Shown: positions 7,969 through 17,414, counted from the first letter of the stretch. The stretch: 64,000 bases of DNA from Clostridium bowmanii (GCF_018861315.1 NZ_JAHLDL010000001.1:216086-280085); one strand, 5' to 3'. The notes: generated from the sequence alone by a model not told the origin. Numbers and translations: made by a program.

Positions 7969-9099
7969 TTAGTCATTTGCATTCCCACATTCCGGGCAAA
8001 ACTTTGCAGTTGGTGACAGTTTAGTGTTACATTTTGAGCATAACTTCTCTATGTTCTGAGCACAACCACATTCTGGACAGAATTTTGTATTACTATTAAT
8101 TTCTGCTCCACACTTATTACATTTATTCTTTAACTGCTCTAATGATTTTCCACATTCCGGGCAAAATTTATTATTGCTGGGAACCTGTGAATGACAGTGG
8201 GGACATTCAACTATACTAACTTCAGGCTTATTTTGCGAATAGGAATTCCCTTTTAATGATTCTGTCATAACATTACCAATAGCAGCACCAGCCCCTATAG
8301 AGGCTCCTATTCCACCCATACCTGGATTTTGTGCAGCATCCCTTATTGCTTCTGCTGCTTGATACTTTGTATACTGATTTAGATTTCCAAGCACCCCCAT
8401 AGAGGTTCTCTTGTCCATAACCTTTTCAACCTCTTCAGGAAGGGATAGATTTTCTATTATTAGTGTTTTAAGTTCAAATCCAAATTCATAAAATTTAGGT
8501 TGTAATTTATTTTTAGCTTGCTCACTTAACTCATCATAATTCATAGCAAGATCTAGTGCAGCAATTTTAGATTCACCTATCAAATCTGTAATACCTGATA
8601 TAATAGTACGTTTTAATTGTCCTGAGATGCTTTCAGTATCAAACTTCTGATTAGTTCCAAAAACCTCTTTTAAAAATATTTCGGCATTAGTAACTCCATA
8701 TGAATAAATACCATATCCTCTTAATCTAAGCATACCAAATTCTTTATCACGCATCATTATAGGATTTGAAGTACCCCATTTCTGATCTGTAAATTGTTTT
8801 GAATTAACAAAATACACCTCTGCTTTAAAAGGAGAATTAAAGCCAAACTTCCATGATTTTAGTTTAGTAATTATAGGCATATTTTCAGTAGATAATGTAT
8901 ATCTGCCTGGATAAAATACATCTGCTATAACTCCCTCGTTAATAAACACCGCTATTTGAGATTCTCTTACAGTTAATTGCGCTCCCATTTTTATCTCTTT
9001 GTTTTCTACTGGAAATCTATATACCATTGTATCTGTAGTATTATCAGTCCATTCTATTACCTCAATAAATTGATTTTTTATAAATCCGAATAGTCCCAT
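7969..9099 (-). CDS. YdjI-like SPFH-domain protein with C-terminal zinc ribbons
   Basis: The 376-residue protein has an N-terminal SPFH/virion-core-like domain (about residues 20-250). An Ala/Gly-rich linker (GMGGIGASIGAGAAIGNV) follows, then three successive CxxC...CxxC zinc ribbons (about 298-375: CPHCHS/CPECGK, CNKCGA/CPECGC, CSKCNT/CPECGN). B. subtilis YdjI is shorter, so the ribbon set appears expanded here. SPFH proteins form membrane-associated scaffolds; no transmembrane segment is seen, so anchoring probably depends on the YdjG-like partner encoded next. The start at 9099 follows AGGGGGA. It is likely co-transcribed with the downstream gene. Confidence 0.8.
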   Translation of the reverse strand: MGLFGFIKNQFIEVIEWTDNTTDTMVYRFPVENKEIKMGAQLTVRESQIAVFINEGVIADVFYPGRYTLSTENMPIITKLKSWKFGFNSPFKAEVYFVNSKQFTDQKWGTSNPIMMRDKEFGMLRLRGYGIYSYGVTNAEIFLKEVFGTNQKFDTESISGQLKRTIISGITDLIGESKIAALDLAMNYDELSEQAKNKLQPKFYEFGFELKTLIIENLSLPEEVEKVMDKRTSMGVLGNLNQYTKYQAAEAIRDAAQNPGMGGIGASIGAGAAIGNVMTESLKGNSYSQNKPEVSIVECPHCHSQVPSNNKFCPECGKSLEQLKNKCNKCGAEINSNTKFCPECGCAQNIEKLCSKCNTKLSPTAKFCPECGNAND

Positions 9100-9348
9100 G
9101 TTTATGTTCCCCCTTGTATTCCTTAAGAGTACATCAATTATTCCATATTATAAAAATAATGCTATATATATTATTTTCAATTATATATATAACTACCGAT
9201 AATAATTGAGTATACCCTGTCATTTTTTTCTTGATGCTTTACGCCACAGTTTTCTTACAATTCTGAATTAATTCCATTTATTAATTATACCATAACCTCC
9301 CATTCATACAACATTTTCATTGTCGATTTTAGTCTTATTTAAGTAAAC
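9100..9348. other. Intergenic region upstream of the SPFH gene
   Basis: Apart from the terminator listed at its left-hand gene's end, this AT-rich stretch contains no coding sequence or RNA gene I can support. It presumably holds the promoter of the minus-strand SPFH operon. Confidence 0.4.
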
Positions 9349-9393
9349 AAAAAGCTTGCAAATGTCAAATTTAATGACTTTTACAAGTTTAAA
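9349..9393 (-). terminator. Terminator of the two-component/ABC immunity operon
   Basis: Read on the minus strand, AAACTTGTAAAAGTCA pairs imperfectly with TGACATTTGCAAGCTTT and is followed by a T-rich tail. It lies about 55 bases after the kinase stop codon. Confidence 0.7.
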
Positions 9394-9445
9394 ACTATTA
9401 CCAGCTGCTTTTTTAGGATTCTGCACACACTCAATCACAAATGTT

Positions 9446-10819
9446 CTATTGGCAAATTGGGATCTCTATTGTTACCTCCGCGCCACCAGTGACAGTAGAG
9501 TTAGCAATATGTAGTGTTCCACCGTGGAGATTTACAAAGGACTCTGTAATAAACAAGCCTATTCCATAATGACTTTTCGATGCACGACTAGAATCTCCCA
9601 TATAAAATTGTTTTGTGGCTGATTTGATATTCTCCCTTGAAAAACCCTTTCCACTATCTGTTGTAATGAAGCTTATTTTATTATCCATGAATTTTACTTG
9701 AAAATAAATCTTTCCGTTATTTGGGGAATAATCCACCGCATTTGAAATAACATTCATGATGGCACGTTGTAGCAAAGACTTATCAAGAATAATTGACCTA
9801 GGAATATAAGTTTTAGTAAATTCAACTTTAAGTCCCTTGGTATTTGCAATGGCTTCAAGTTGCTGGTGAATTGTATCAATAAAATTTTCTAATTCTACCT
9901 TTTCCAGTTGTAGGAAAATAGCTTTTTCAGAATTTGCAATCTCAATTAGTATTTTGATATACTGATCTATTTGCCCAGTATTTTTTGAAATATAATCCAT
10001 GTATTCTTTCTGTTGCTCATCTAATGTTGAATCACACATTAGTTCAGCATTTCCTTTAATAATGGTTAATGGTGTTTTAAGATCATGTGCAAGAGCTGAA
10101 ATTTGCTCCTTCTTTGCTCCTTCAATATTCCATTGTCGCTCTAAAGATTTTTTTAAATCTGTTTTCATTTCTGATATTGATAAAAGCACATCATTGAATT
10201 CTTTAACCCTTGAATGTTTTATGTCAAAATCCAAATCCTGCTTCTTGATTTTTTCAGTAGCTTCCAGCAGTGGCTTTAGATGTTTATTTAGGTTTTTTGC
10301 ATAAATAGTAGTAATAATAAAAACGATCAAAAAATATATTATAGCAAAAATTACAATTATTGTTTCTTCTGGATCTGGTAAATGTTTATTTAAAAATTCA
10401 GATTGATAACTCATTTGAACATAGTACTGCAAAACACAAAAGCCATCTTGCCTTTCAATGAAATAGTAGAACTTTTTGCCTCCATTTTCTGTGTAAGTTC
10501 CCTTAGCACATTCTACTGCGGTCAGTAAATCCACACCCTCTAAATTTGTTTTTATAACTTTGTATTTTTTGTTAAGCACAGCAAATTTGCATCCATAGGG
10601 TATCATATTCTCTTTAATTTCAGGGACTTTTGCAAGCAATGTTTTAGCACTTCTAGCCAAATTTTCACTGTAATTAGGTAAAAAAATCACACCTTTTTTT
10701 TGAGCTAAATTAAAAATCCCCAAATATAGTCCGGCGAAAACAATAAATGCAACCCCTAAAGTTAATAAATACTTAAAAAAAACTGCCTTTAACGTAAAAG
10801 TTTTTTTCTTCACTTCCAT
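9446..10819 (-). CDS. Sensor histidine kinase, CprK/lantibiotic-type
   Basis: The 457-residue membrane kinase has a first membrane segment at about 10-34, an external domain of about 115 residues, a second segment at about 152-175 and a HAMP-like linker. A HisKA domain follows with H-box ALAHDLKTPLT (phospho-His near 247), then a HATPase with N-box NVISNAVDYS and G-boxes GKGFSR and GIGLFI. The AHDLKTPLT form is typical of kinases linked to antimicrobial-peptide ABC transporters. The start at 10819 overlaps the response regulator's end by ten bases and has AGGA upstream. Its operon also encodes an immunity-type ABC transporter, so the likely signal is a lantibiotic or cationic peptide. Confidence 0.88.
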   Translation of the reverse strand: MEVKKKTFTLKAVFFKYLLTLGVAFIVFAGLYLGIFNLAQKKGVIFLPNYSENLARSAKTLLAKVPEIKENMIPYGCKFAVLNKKYKVIKTNLEGVDLLTAVECAKGTYTENGGKKFYYFIERQDGFCVLQYYVQMSYQSEFLNKHLPDPEETIIVIFAIIYFLIVFIITTIYAKNLNKHLKPLLEATEKIKKQDLDFDIKHSRVKEFNDVLLSISEMKTDLKKSLERQWNIEGAKKEQISALAHDLKTPLTIIKGNAELMCDSTLDEQQKEYMDYISKNTGQIDQYIKILIEIANSEKAIFLQLEKVELENFIDTIHQQLEAIANTKGLKVEFTKTYIPRSIILDKSLLQRAIMNVISNAVDYSPNNGKIYFQVKFMDNKISFITTDSGKGFSRENIKSATKQFYMGDSSRASKSHYGIGLFITESFVNLHGGTLHIANSTVTGGAEVTIEIPICQ

Positions 10820-11469
10820 TTGTATCCTATCCCCCATACCGTCTCAATTGGTAACAGTTCAAAAACAGCCAGCTTTGCCCGTATGTTTTTAACATGCTCC
10901 GTAATAGCTGAGCTATCACTTTTACCATCATACCCATAAACACCTTCATATATTTTGTCCTTTGAAAAAACCTGTCCTTGATTTCTGGCAAGAAATTCAC
11001 AGATGTTATATTCACTTTTGGTAAAAGGAATTTTTTTATCATCTACTAAAATTTCCTTACCAGATAAATCAAACTTCATCCCAGATAGGCAAAGGGTACT
11101 GCGTCTTTCACGGTTTTCCCGCCTAAGATAGGCATTTACTTTGGCTCTTAGTTCTCCCATGCCAAATGGTTTGGTAATGTAATCATCCGCGCCAAGCCCT
11201 AAACCATACATAATATCTATTTCCATGGTTTTTGCTGTAAGAAAAATAATGGGACAGTCCACAATTCCACGAATTTCCTTGCAAAAGGTAAATCCATCCA
11301 TGCGTGGCATCATCACATCTAGTAAAATCAAATCAAAGTTTGAAAATTCACTGGTTAAAATTTTTTCAGGATTTACAACTGTAGTCACCAGATGATTATC
11401 TTTCTGAAGAATATTTTTAATTAAAGCCAAGATATCCGGTTCATCATCGATAACCAAAATTTTTGCCAT
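10810..11469 (-). CDS. OmpR-family response regulator, CprR-like
   Basis: The 219-residue regulator has a receiver domain with acidic pocket DDE (about 8-10), phospho-Asp in LILLDVMMPRMDG (about 51) and switch Lys in YITKPFG. A C-terminal winged helix ends VWGIGYKWK. The ATG at 11469 follows AGGGGTGG and is preferred to a GTG three codons upstream. It is encoded after the three ABC genes and overlaps the kinase gene. It probably activates the ABC genes in response to antimicrobial peptides, by analogy with the Clostridioides difficile Cpr system. Confidence 0.9.
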   Translation of the reverse strand: MAKILVIDDEPDILALIKNILQKDNHLVTTVVNPEKILTSEFSNFDLILLDVMMPRMDGFTFCKEIRGIVDCPIIFLTAKTMEIDIMYGLGLGADDYITKPFGMGELRAKVNAYLRRENRERRSTLCLSGMKFDLSGKEILVDDKKIPFTKSEYNICEFLARNQGQVFSKDKIYEGVYGYDGKSDSSAITEHVKNIRAKLAVFELLPIETVWGIGYKWK

Positions 11470-11564
11470 GCTTCCCACCCCTTTATGTTGCCTATAAATA
11501 GTATAACGTCAAAATATTATCAAATCAAATTTTACTATCCATAAATTTCAAATTAAATTTTTCG

Positions 11565-12308
11565 TTATTCATATGACTTTCTTCCTTCCCACTTTCTGAA
11601 CCAACATAAACTAGAAGCGAAGGCTATACATATGGCAAATAACATTATAAATAATCCATTTTGACTATCAGAGGCAAATTCAGTACTGAAAGAAGAATAA
11701 ATTAACTGATAAATCATATTATCGCAAAACCTCACACCCCATGCCCATGGAATAAAGTGCCATATATAATCACCAAGACCTGTGAGCATCAGAGCAGAAA
11801 TAAGGCTTCCGGAAACTCCAATACCCGTGGATGCACCCTTTCCAAATTGAAGACTAATGAACACGTGCAATATATAAATGAATATATTTCCTAGAACTAA
11901 TGCTCCTGCTGCTTTTAAGTAAAACAAGCATGGCACTACGTGAAATCCAAGTGCAAATATTCCTACAGCAAGTATAATAGAAAAGCTTCCCAATAAAAGT
12001 AAAATAATTAGCTTACTCAAATACGTAGTACATTTTAATTTTGAAGTAGTGAGCAATACTTGAAAATTTCCAGCTAATTCCTCCTGATCAATCACTATCC
12101 CACTAATTAATCCTATGAGCAAAGGAAAAGCAATGGCCAGTACCTCCAGGTACGTTTTTATATCCCCTATCGAGTTTTTTGCTGTGATGTGATAATATAA
12201 TAGAAATGTGAATGCTCCCGCTAGTGGAATAAGCAAATGAATCCACAAAATAGAAGTATGTCTTAATTTATAAAAATCCGATTTTATACATCTAAGTAAA
12301 GTAATCAT
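11565..12308 (-). CDS. Lantibiotic immunity ABC permease, MutG/SpaG family
   Basis: The 247-residue protein has about six membrane segments and begins MITLLRCIKSDFYKLRHTSIL, a pattern common to the second permease of lantibiotic-protection transporters. An Arg/Lys-rich C-terminus (WFRKWEGRKSYE) follows the last segment. The start is ATG 12308 with AGGAGG eight bases upstream; the frame is open further upstream only by overlap with the preceding gene. With the preceding permease and ATPase it would expel or dislodge membrane-active peptides. A 95-base gap separates it from the response regulator gene. Confidence 0.82.
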   Translation of the reverse strand: MITLLRCIKSDFYKLRHTSILWIHLLIPLAGAFTFLLYYHITAKNSIGDIKTYLEVLAIAFPLLIGLISGIVIDQEELAGNFQVLLTTSKLKCTTYLSKLIILLLLGSFSIILAVGIFALGFHVVPCLFYLKAAGALVLGNIFIYILHVFISLQFGKGASTGIGVSGSLISALMLTGLGDYIWHFIPWAWGVRFCDNMIYQLIYSSFSTEFASDSQNGLFIMLFAICIAFASSLCWFRKWEGRKSYE

Positions 12309-12309
12309 A

Positions 12310-13035
12310 TTATTTAACCTCCTGTTTTTCAAACCAATTAGCAGTAACAATTAGTAACAAAGCAAACAGAATAAGGGACAGAATAATTCCAATTGGAATC
12401 ACACTTGGATTTAATAGTGATGATCCCATTTCTACCTTAAGTCCATTTGGAAGATATCCAATAACAGGACACATAATACGAGCTGTCCAGCTATAAGGAC
12501 AAATCCACCACATTGATGTTATTGCAGTCAAAGCACTCAATATAAAACTACCTCCAACATTTATCAAAACAGCCCCTAAAATTCCCATTTTTTTTGCTAA
12601 AAACATACAAAATGGAATTTGCCATAAAGATGTAACTGCAATCAAAATACCTGAAACAAGTGCACGAAGAACTGGCACAGTAATGGGGAACTTGTAACCT
12701 GCTAAAATAATTCCCACTGACAAAACCATACATGAGATAGTCATATAAATCCCATTCACCAAAACTTTTGAAATCCATATTTCTTTTAGTGAAATTGGCA
12801 AACCAAATACAGCCCTGTAGCGTAACTTTTTTTCCTCTTTTTCATTAGTCATCACTGCCATTATTGAAATATATCCTGGTAGTATCATCATGTACCACCA
12901 ATTAAAGCTATTGGCTTGAAACCATTCCCATGATGAAAGCGCCATGATAAAAGTAACCATAGGTGCAATAAAAATCAGTTTTTTTATGAATGTTCTTTTG
13001 CATTTTAAATTTTCAGCCTGTAAATATTTAAGCAT
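12310..13035 (-). CDS. Lantibiotic immunity ABC permease, MutE/EpiE family
   Basis: The 241-residue permease starts MLKYLQAENLKCKRTFIKKL, the characteristic opening of MutE/EpiE-type permeases. It has about six membrane segments and the motif WEWFQANSFNWWYMMILPG in the first external region. It has GGAGGA upstream, is abutted by the ATPase gene and is followed directly by the second permease. It forms the membrane part of the immunity transporter; the absence of lantibiotic synthesis genes nearby points to resistance rather than self-protection. Confidence 0.85.
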   Translation of the reverse strand: MLKYLQAENLKCKRTFIKKLIFIAPMVTFIMALSSWEWFQANSFNWWYMMILPGYISIMAVMTNEKEEKKLRYRAVFGLPISLKEIWISKVLVNGIYMTISCMVLSVGIILAGYKFPITVPVLRALVSGILIAVTSLWQIPFCMFLAKKMGILGAVLINVGGSFILSALTAITSMWWICPYSWTARIMCPVIGYLPNGLKVEMGSSLLNPSVIPIGIILSLILFALLLIVTANWFEKQEVK

Positions 13036-13760
13036 TATAAATCCTCCTTCCTATTCTTTTTCACAACCTCTGTGAAAAGTACTTCCAAATCTTCTCCAGG
13101 ATTAATTTTGCCATTATACCCGAGTACCCCATTGCTTATGATACCGATGTGGTCTGCAATAAGTTCAACCTCACTTAATATATGGCTAGATAGAATAACT
13201 GTCATTCCCTGCGCTGGGAAAGAACGTATTAACTCTCTTAAGTCTTGTATTCCAATAGGATCAAGACCATTTGTAGGCTCATCCAAAATTAGCAATTTAG
13301 GTTTATTTAGTAGTGCAATTGCAATTCCAAGCCTTTGCTTCATTCCCATAGAAAACTGTCCTGCCTTTTTCTTTCCTGTACCCGTCAAATCAACTGTTTC
13401 CAATACTTCCTTAATACGAGAATCTGGCAGTCCTAAAAGAATAGTTCGTACTTTCAGGTTTTCAACAGCCGTCAAATTTTCATAAAGAGGTGGCGATTCA
13501 ATCAAAACTCCTATATCAGAAAGATCCTTCCTACTCCAAGGATGTCCTTCGAAAATTATTTCTCCTGATGTTGGATGAAGCATTCCCGTAACCATTTTTA
13601 ACAGAGTTGATTTTCCGGCACCATTGGGTCCCAGTAATCCATATACAGAATTTTCCGTAATGGACAAGGAAATATTGTTTACCGCACACTGTTTTTTAAA
13701 AGACTTGCAAAGGTCTTTTGTTTGTAAAATGTAATTATTCTTATTCATACTCTTAATCAT
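13035..13760 (-). CDS. Lantibiotic immunity ABC transporter ATP-binding protein
   Basis: The 241-residue ATPase has Walker A GPNGAGKST, a signature FSMGMKQRL (the MutF/BcrA-type variant of LSGGQ), Walker B LLILDEPTNGLDPIG and the switch SSHIL. The FSxGMKQR form separates peptide-immunity ATPases from importers. It is the first gene of an operon ATPase-permease-permease-regulator-kinase, the same gene content as CprABC-RK of C. difficile. The start could be 13760 (GAGAGGA very close) or the ATG at 13748; the choice is unsettled. Confidence 0.88.
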   Translation of the reverse strand: MIKSMNKNNYILQTKDLCKSFKKQCAVNNISLSITENSVYGLLGPNGAGKSTLLKMVTGMLHPTSGEIIFEGHPWSRKDLSDIGVLIESPPLYENLTAVENLKVRTILLGLPDSRIKEVLETVDLTGTGKKKAGQFSMGMKQRLGIAIALLNKPKLLILDEPTNGLDPIGIQDLRELIRSFPAQGMTVILSSHILSEVELIADHIGIISNGVLGYNGKINPGEDLEVLFTEVVKKNRKEDL

Positions 13761-13862
13761 CTTCCTCTCATTTACTATAGTTTTATAATACTAAGTAATT
13801 ATAAGGATTCTATAAGGATTTCAAAATTTCTTCTTCTACATCATAATCTGCGTATAAATGCC

Positions 13863-13906
13863 AAAAGGTATATAGACTAGCTAAAAAGCTAGTCTATATA
13901 CCTTTT
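13863..13906. terminator. Perfect 20-bp inverted repeat, terminator
   Basis: The arms at 13863-13882 and 13887-13906 are exact complements (AAAAGGTATATAGACTAGCT) around an AAAA loop, with T-runs in both directions. It follows the 3' end of the second kinase gene on the minus strand. Confidence 0.8.
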
Positions 13907-13982
13907 GTAAATCATACTAAACAAAGTCATCTTACCACCAATAATTCCTTTTCCACAATAAAAATCACATATTAAGCTCTAT

Positions 13983-15365
13983 TTATTTTTTAGGCAATTT
14001 AACTTCTACCTTTGTTCCCTTACCATAGTCACTTTCAAAATTTAATTCACCTTTATGTAGGTTTATTATTTCATTTGTTATTGCAAGTCCCAGTCCACTT
14101 CCTGATTTCTTAGAGCTTACTTTGTAAAACTTTTTAGTAATATTTTTTAAATCTTCTTCACTTATTCCTATACCATTATCTTCTATGGTTATTGCTATAT
14201 TCTCCTTATTCTCTACATAGTGTATACAAATTTCATCCCCCTCATTTGTAAACTTCAATGCATTATCTAATATATTAATAAAAACTTGTTTTAGCCTGTT
14301 TTTATCTCCATCAATAAGTGCAGTTTCATAAATATTATTAGTTAACATAATTCCATTCTTCATTGCTCTTGGCTCTAATTCCATAATTATATTTTTTAAA
14401 AGTTCACCTATATCAATTTTATTTATATGAAGAGTAATCCTACCAGATTGAAATCTTGAAAAGTCTAAAAGTTCCTCAACCATCAATGATAATCTTTCAC
14501 TTTCTTCAACTATAATATTAAGTGCCTCTGCTTTTTTAACCTCATCCGTAAATTCTTTTCTTTTTAATGTTAATGCCCAGCCTTTTATAGAGGTTAATGG
14601 TGTCCTAAGTTCATGAGATATTGATGATATAAATTCATTCTTCAACTTATCATTTTTTAATATTTCCTCGGACATATAATTCAAAGTATCCGCCATTATA
14701 CCTACTTCATCATTATATTTTTTATCTACTCTTATTGAAAATTTACCACTGGCCATTTCATTAGCTGCATTTGTTACAGTTTTTAATGGTTCTATAATAG
14801 TTTTAGACATTATGATGCTCAGTATTGCTGTGGCTAAAATAACAAGTACTCCTATTAACAGAAATATGAAAAATATATTTGTAATCAGTTTATTTACCAT
14901 TTCCATTGACGTTATAAATCGTATAACTCCAACTGATCTACCACTTGATATTAGAACCTTTGAAACTGCCATTACACTTTCGCTGTTTTCTTTATATTTG
15001 CCCTTGAATACTGCTATTTCTCCATTTAGTGCTTCATCAATATCTGGTGATTTTATCTTTATTCCAGTTGAAACACCTTTACTATCATTAATTACTACTC
15101 CATTTATGTCCACTATCTGAATTTGCGAGTTTGTTAAATAAGATAAATTATCCATTATGTCACTAGATGCCTTTGAAATATCTGTACCCACAGAGTATTT
15201 TTTGTAAAAATTACTTGATATCTCAGCTTGATTTTTTAATGTATTTTCAATGCTATTGTAATAATATTTTTTTATACTAACCATAAATATAGTCTCAAAT
15301 ATAACTACAATTAAAATTATAAGTATTAAGTAACTTACTGTAAGCCTGGTCTTAATACTTTTCAA
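13983..15365 (-). CDS. Sensor histidine kinase, PhoR/WalK-like architecture
   Basis: The 460-residue kinase has membrane segments near 10-30 and 155-185 flanking an external sensor domain, then HAMP (residues about 185-237). HisKA has FISSISHELRTPLTSIKGW, and HATPase has NILDNALKF, DNGIGI and GSGLGLAI. The likely start is TTG at 15365 with GAGGAGG seven bases upstream; an ATG further upstream would put that site inside the coding sequence. It is the third gene of a lipoprotein-regulator-kinase operon. The signal is unknown; the lipoprotein may contribute to sensing. Confidence 0.88.
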   Translation of the reverse strand: MKSIKTRLTVSYLILIILIVVIFETIFMVSIKKYYYNSIENTLKNQAEISSNFYKKYSVGTDISKASSDIMDNLSYLTNSQIQIVDINGVVINDSKGVSTGIKIKSPDIDEALNGEIAVFKGKYKENSESVMAVSKVLISSGRSVGVIRFITSMEMVNKLITNIFFIFLLIGVLVILATAILSIIMSKTIIEPLKTVTNAANEMASGKFSIRVDKKYNDEVGIMADTLNYMSEEILKNDKLKNEFISSISHELRTPLTSIKGWALTLKRKEFTDEVKKAEALNIIVEESERLSLMVEELLDFSRFQSGRITLHINKIDIGELLKNIIMELEPRAMKNGIMLTNNIYETALIDGDKNRLKQVFINILDNALKFTNEGDEICIHYVENKENIAITIEDNGIGISEEDLKNITKKFYKVSSKKSGSGLGLAITNEIINLHKGELNFESDYGKGTKVEVKLPKK

Positions 15366-15379
15366 TGCGCTGCCTCCTC

Positions 15380-16063
15380 TCATTTCCCAAACCTGTATCC
15401 CACTCCCCAAACCGTTTGTATATAAATAGGTTTTGATGGATTATCTTCTATCTTTTCCCTTATTCTCCTTACATGCACATCAACAGTTTTTATTTCCCCA
15501 AAAAAGTCCTCTCCCCAAGATAAATCTAAAAGTTTTTCCCTAGAAAGTGCTTTGTTTATATTTTCCATAAATACTTCTATAAGTGAAAACTCTCTAAAGG
15601 TGAATTCTATTTCCACATCATTTTTATAAAATTTTTGTGATGATTTATTAAGTTTCAATTGTCTATAGGTAAGCACCTCAGAACTAATGTTATTTCTTTT
15701 TGTTTTTCTTAAATTAGCATTTATTCTTGAAATAAGTTCCATAGGATTAAAAGGCTTGACCATGTAATCGTCAGCCCCAATATCTAGCCCTATTATTTTA
15801 TCCATATCTTGTGCCTTTGCTGTTAGCATAATTATACAACAATCATAACCCTTTTCCCTTAATCTTTTACATACCTCATACCCATCTATATTAGGTAACA
15901 TTATATCCAGAATTACTACATCTGGTTTTTCAGCTTCATACTTAATTAACCCTTCTTCCCCTGAGGATGCTTCTATAACTTGAAATTCACTTAAAGATAA
16001 ATTCAAGGTTATAAAACCCCTAATATGTTTTTCATCCTCAATAACAAGAACTTTTTCATTCAT
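15380..16063 (-). CDS. OmpR-family response regulator
   Basis: The 227-residue regulator has EDE acidic pocket residues, phospho-Asp in VVILDIMLPNIDGYEVC, switch Lys in YMVKPFNPMEL, and a C-terminal winged helix with VDVHVRRIREKIE and WGVGYRF. The ATG at 16063 is preferred over the GTG two codons upstream. It lies 45 bases after the lipoprotein gene and 14 bases before the kinase start, so the three genes form one transcription unit. The target genes cannot be deduced. Confidence 0.9.
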   Translation of the reverse strand: MNEKVLVIEDEKHIRGFITLNLSLSEFQVIEASSGEEGLIKYEAEKPDVVILDIMLPNIDGYEVCKRLREKGYDCCIIMLTAKAQDMDKIIGLDIGADDYMVKPFNPMELISRINANLRKTKRNNISSEVLTYRQLKLNKSSQKFYKNDVEIEFTFREFSLIEVFMENINKALSREKLLDLSWGEDFFGEIKTVDVHVRRIREKIEDNPSKPIYIQTVWGVGYRFGK

Positions 16064-16108
16064 TTGCACACCTGCCCCAAATCATAATCATTATTCTACT
16101 TTCTGCAA

Positions 16109-17254
16109 CTACTCTACATCGCCTTTTACAAGTTCATGTTTAAAGTACTCCTTATTTTCAAGGGTTTTAATTACATTTAAATATTTTTCATGATATTCCA
16201 TTCCCTTTTCATCTTTTTTCAAGTTATAATATGACTTTGAAATTTCCAAATAAATATTTGCTAAAACTTTTTCATCATTCATATCGTTATTATTTGCTTG
16301 TAGTTTCTTAAGTTGTTTTGCTGCTATATCTTCCAAAACATTCTTCGCCTCATCATATTTTTTAAGCCCATTTAATGACTGTGCCTTTAGCAAATTAAAT
16401 TGAGCATCATCAAATGCTTTAAATGTTCCCTTTTTATCATTAGTAGCATCAATGCCTTTCTTTATAGAGTTAAGCGCATCATTATACATATTTGATTTTA
16501 CTTGTGAATCAGCTAAAAAGTACCAAAGTGTAACATCCTTAGAATCTTTACCCATTGTATCTTTATAGTATTTCACTACATTTTTGAAGTATTCTGGATA
16601 TAAATCTTTAGCATAAGTAAATTTTCCACCATCAAATCTAATTAAGTCAATTCCATAGGATTTATCTGGTCCATATACTTTCCATCCTGCAAAAACGAAT
16701 CCCTTTTTATCATTTTCTAAAGAAGCATTTAATATCTCCATCTTATTCCATGATCCTAAATCTACTTTATTCATTTCACCATCATTAACCGTAAATAAGT
16801 TATAGTTCACCCCTGCAAGGGTAGAAATGAGGTTTCCAAACAGCAATGTTTTTTTACCATTTCCATATAAATCTATAAATTCACTTTTTAATATATTATT
16901 TCCTTGACTTTTGTACTCATAAATCTTATTCCATTTTCCGTCTTTTTCTTTAATTACTACAAACCCCTTTTCAAAGGATTCTGGAATATCAAAAAATCCT
17001 ATGATTTCATCTTTTTTATCATTATCAAGATCCACCTTAATAACAGGCTTTTCTGTAGCTATCTTTGATACATCTACTAGCTTTGATTTGTTAGGTAAAA
17101 ATCGTTTTGCTATTGCGTTTATGTCTTCCTTTTTAACCTGTGATTCTAAAATTTTAGGTGACTTTATTAATGCACTTGGAGTTGATGCATTGCATCCCCC
17201 TGTAAACATTAAAGATGCCACTAGTGATAAAATTATTATAGATTTTCTATTCAT
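16109..17254 (-). CDS. TPR-containing lipoprotein upstream of a two-component system
   Basis: The 381-residue lipoprotein has a lipobox (MFTGGC near residue 21). Its middle part contains Asp-rich segments (KVDLDNDKKDEIIGF and FIDLYGNGKKTLLFGN) that look like FG-GAP/VCBS-type calcium-binding beta repeats. The C-terminal third has TPR-like helices (YNDALNSIKKGIDATNDKKG, KKYDEAKNVLEDIAAKQ). It is exported and membrane-anchored. The start at 17254 follows AAGGGGTG. Its place as first gene before a regulator and kinase suggests a role in sensing cell-surface status. I do not recognise a named family. Confidence 0.75.
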   Translation of the reverse strand: MNRKSIIILSLVASLMFTGGCNASTPSALIKSPKILESQVKKEDINAIAKRFLPNKSKLVDVSKIATEKPVIKVDLDNDKKDEIIGFFDIPESFEKGFVVIKEKDGKWNKIYEYKSQGNNILKSEFIDLYGNGKKTLLFGNLISTLAGVNYNLFTVNDGEMNKVDLGSWNKMEILNASLENDKKGFVFAGWKVYGPDKSYGIDLIRFDGGKFTYAKDLYPEYFKNVVKYYKDTMGKDSKDVTLWYFLADSQVKSNMYNDALNSIKKGIDATNDKKGTFKAFDDAQFNLLKAQSLNGLKKYDEAKNVLEDIAAKQLKKLQANNNDMNDEKVLANIYLEISKSYYNLKKDEKGMEYHEKYLNVIKTLENKEYFKHELVKGDVE

Positions 17255-17345
17255 ATAAAACACCCCTTAATTATTTTTTTCTTTCTATGTTTCTATTCTA
17301 AACCTTATTTAATATTAAGTAGTTACATAGAAGTAAAGAATTGAT

Positions 17346-17399
17346 AAGGGACTGTCTCAAAATAGAAATTAACTTCTATTTTGAGATAGCCCCTTTTTT
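17346..17399. terminator. Long hairpin terminator (GGGACTGTCTCAAAATAGAA type)
   Basis: A 22-base arm beginning AAGGGACTGTCTCAAAATAG pairs with its near-complement ending in CCCCTTTTTT. It lies after the SEC-C gene, but the T-run is on the plus strand. Similar stems are widespread in Firmicutes intergenic regions. Confidence 0.65.
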
Positions 17400-17414
17400 C
17401 AGAGATGCGAAAAC

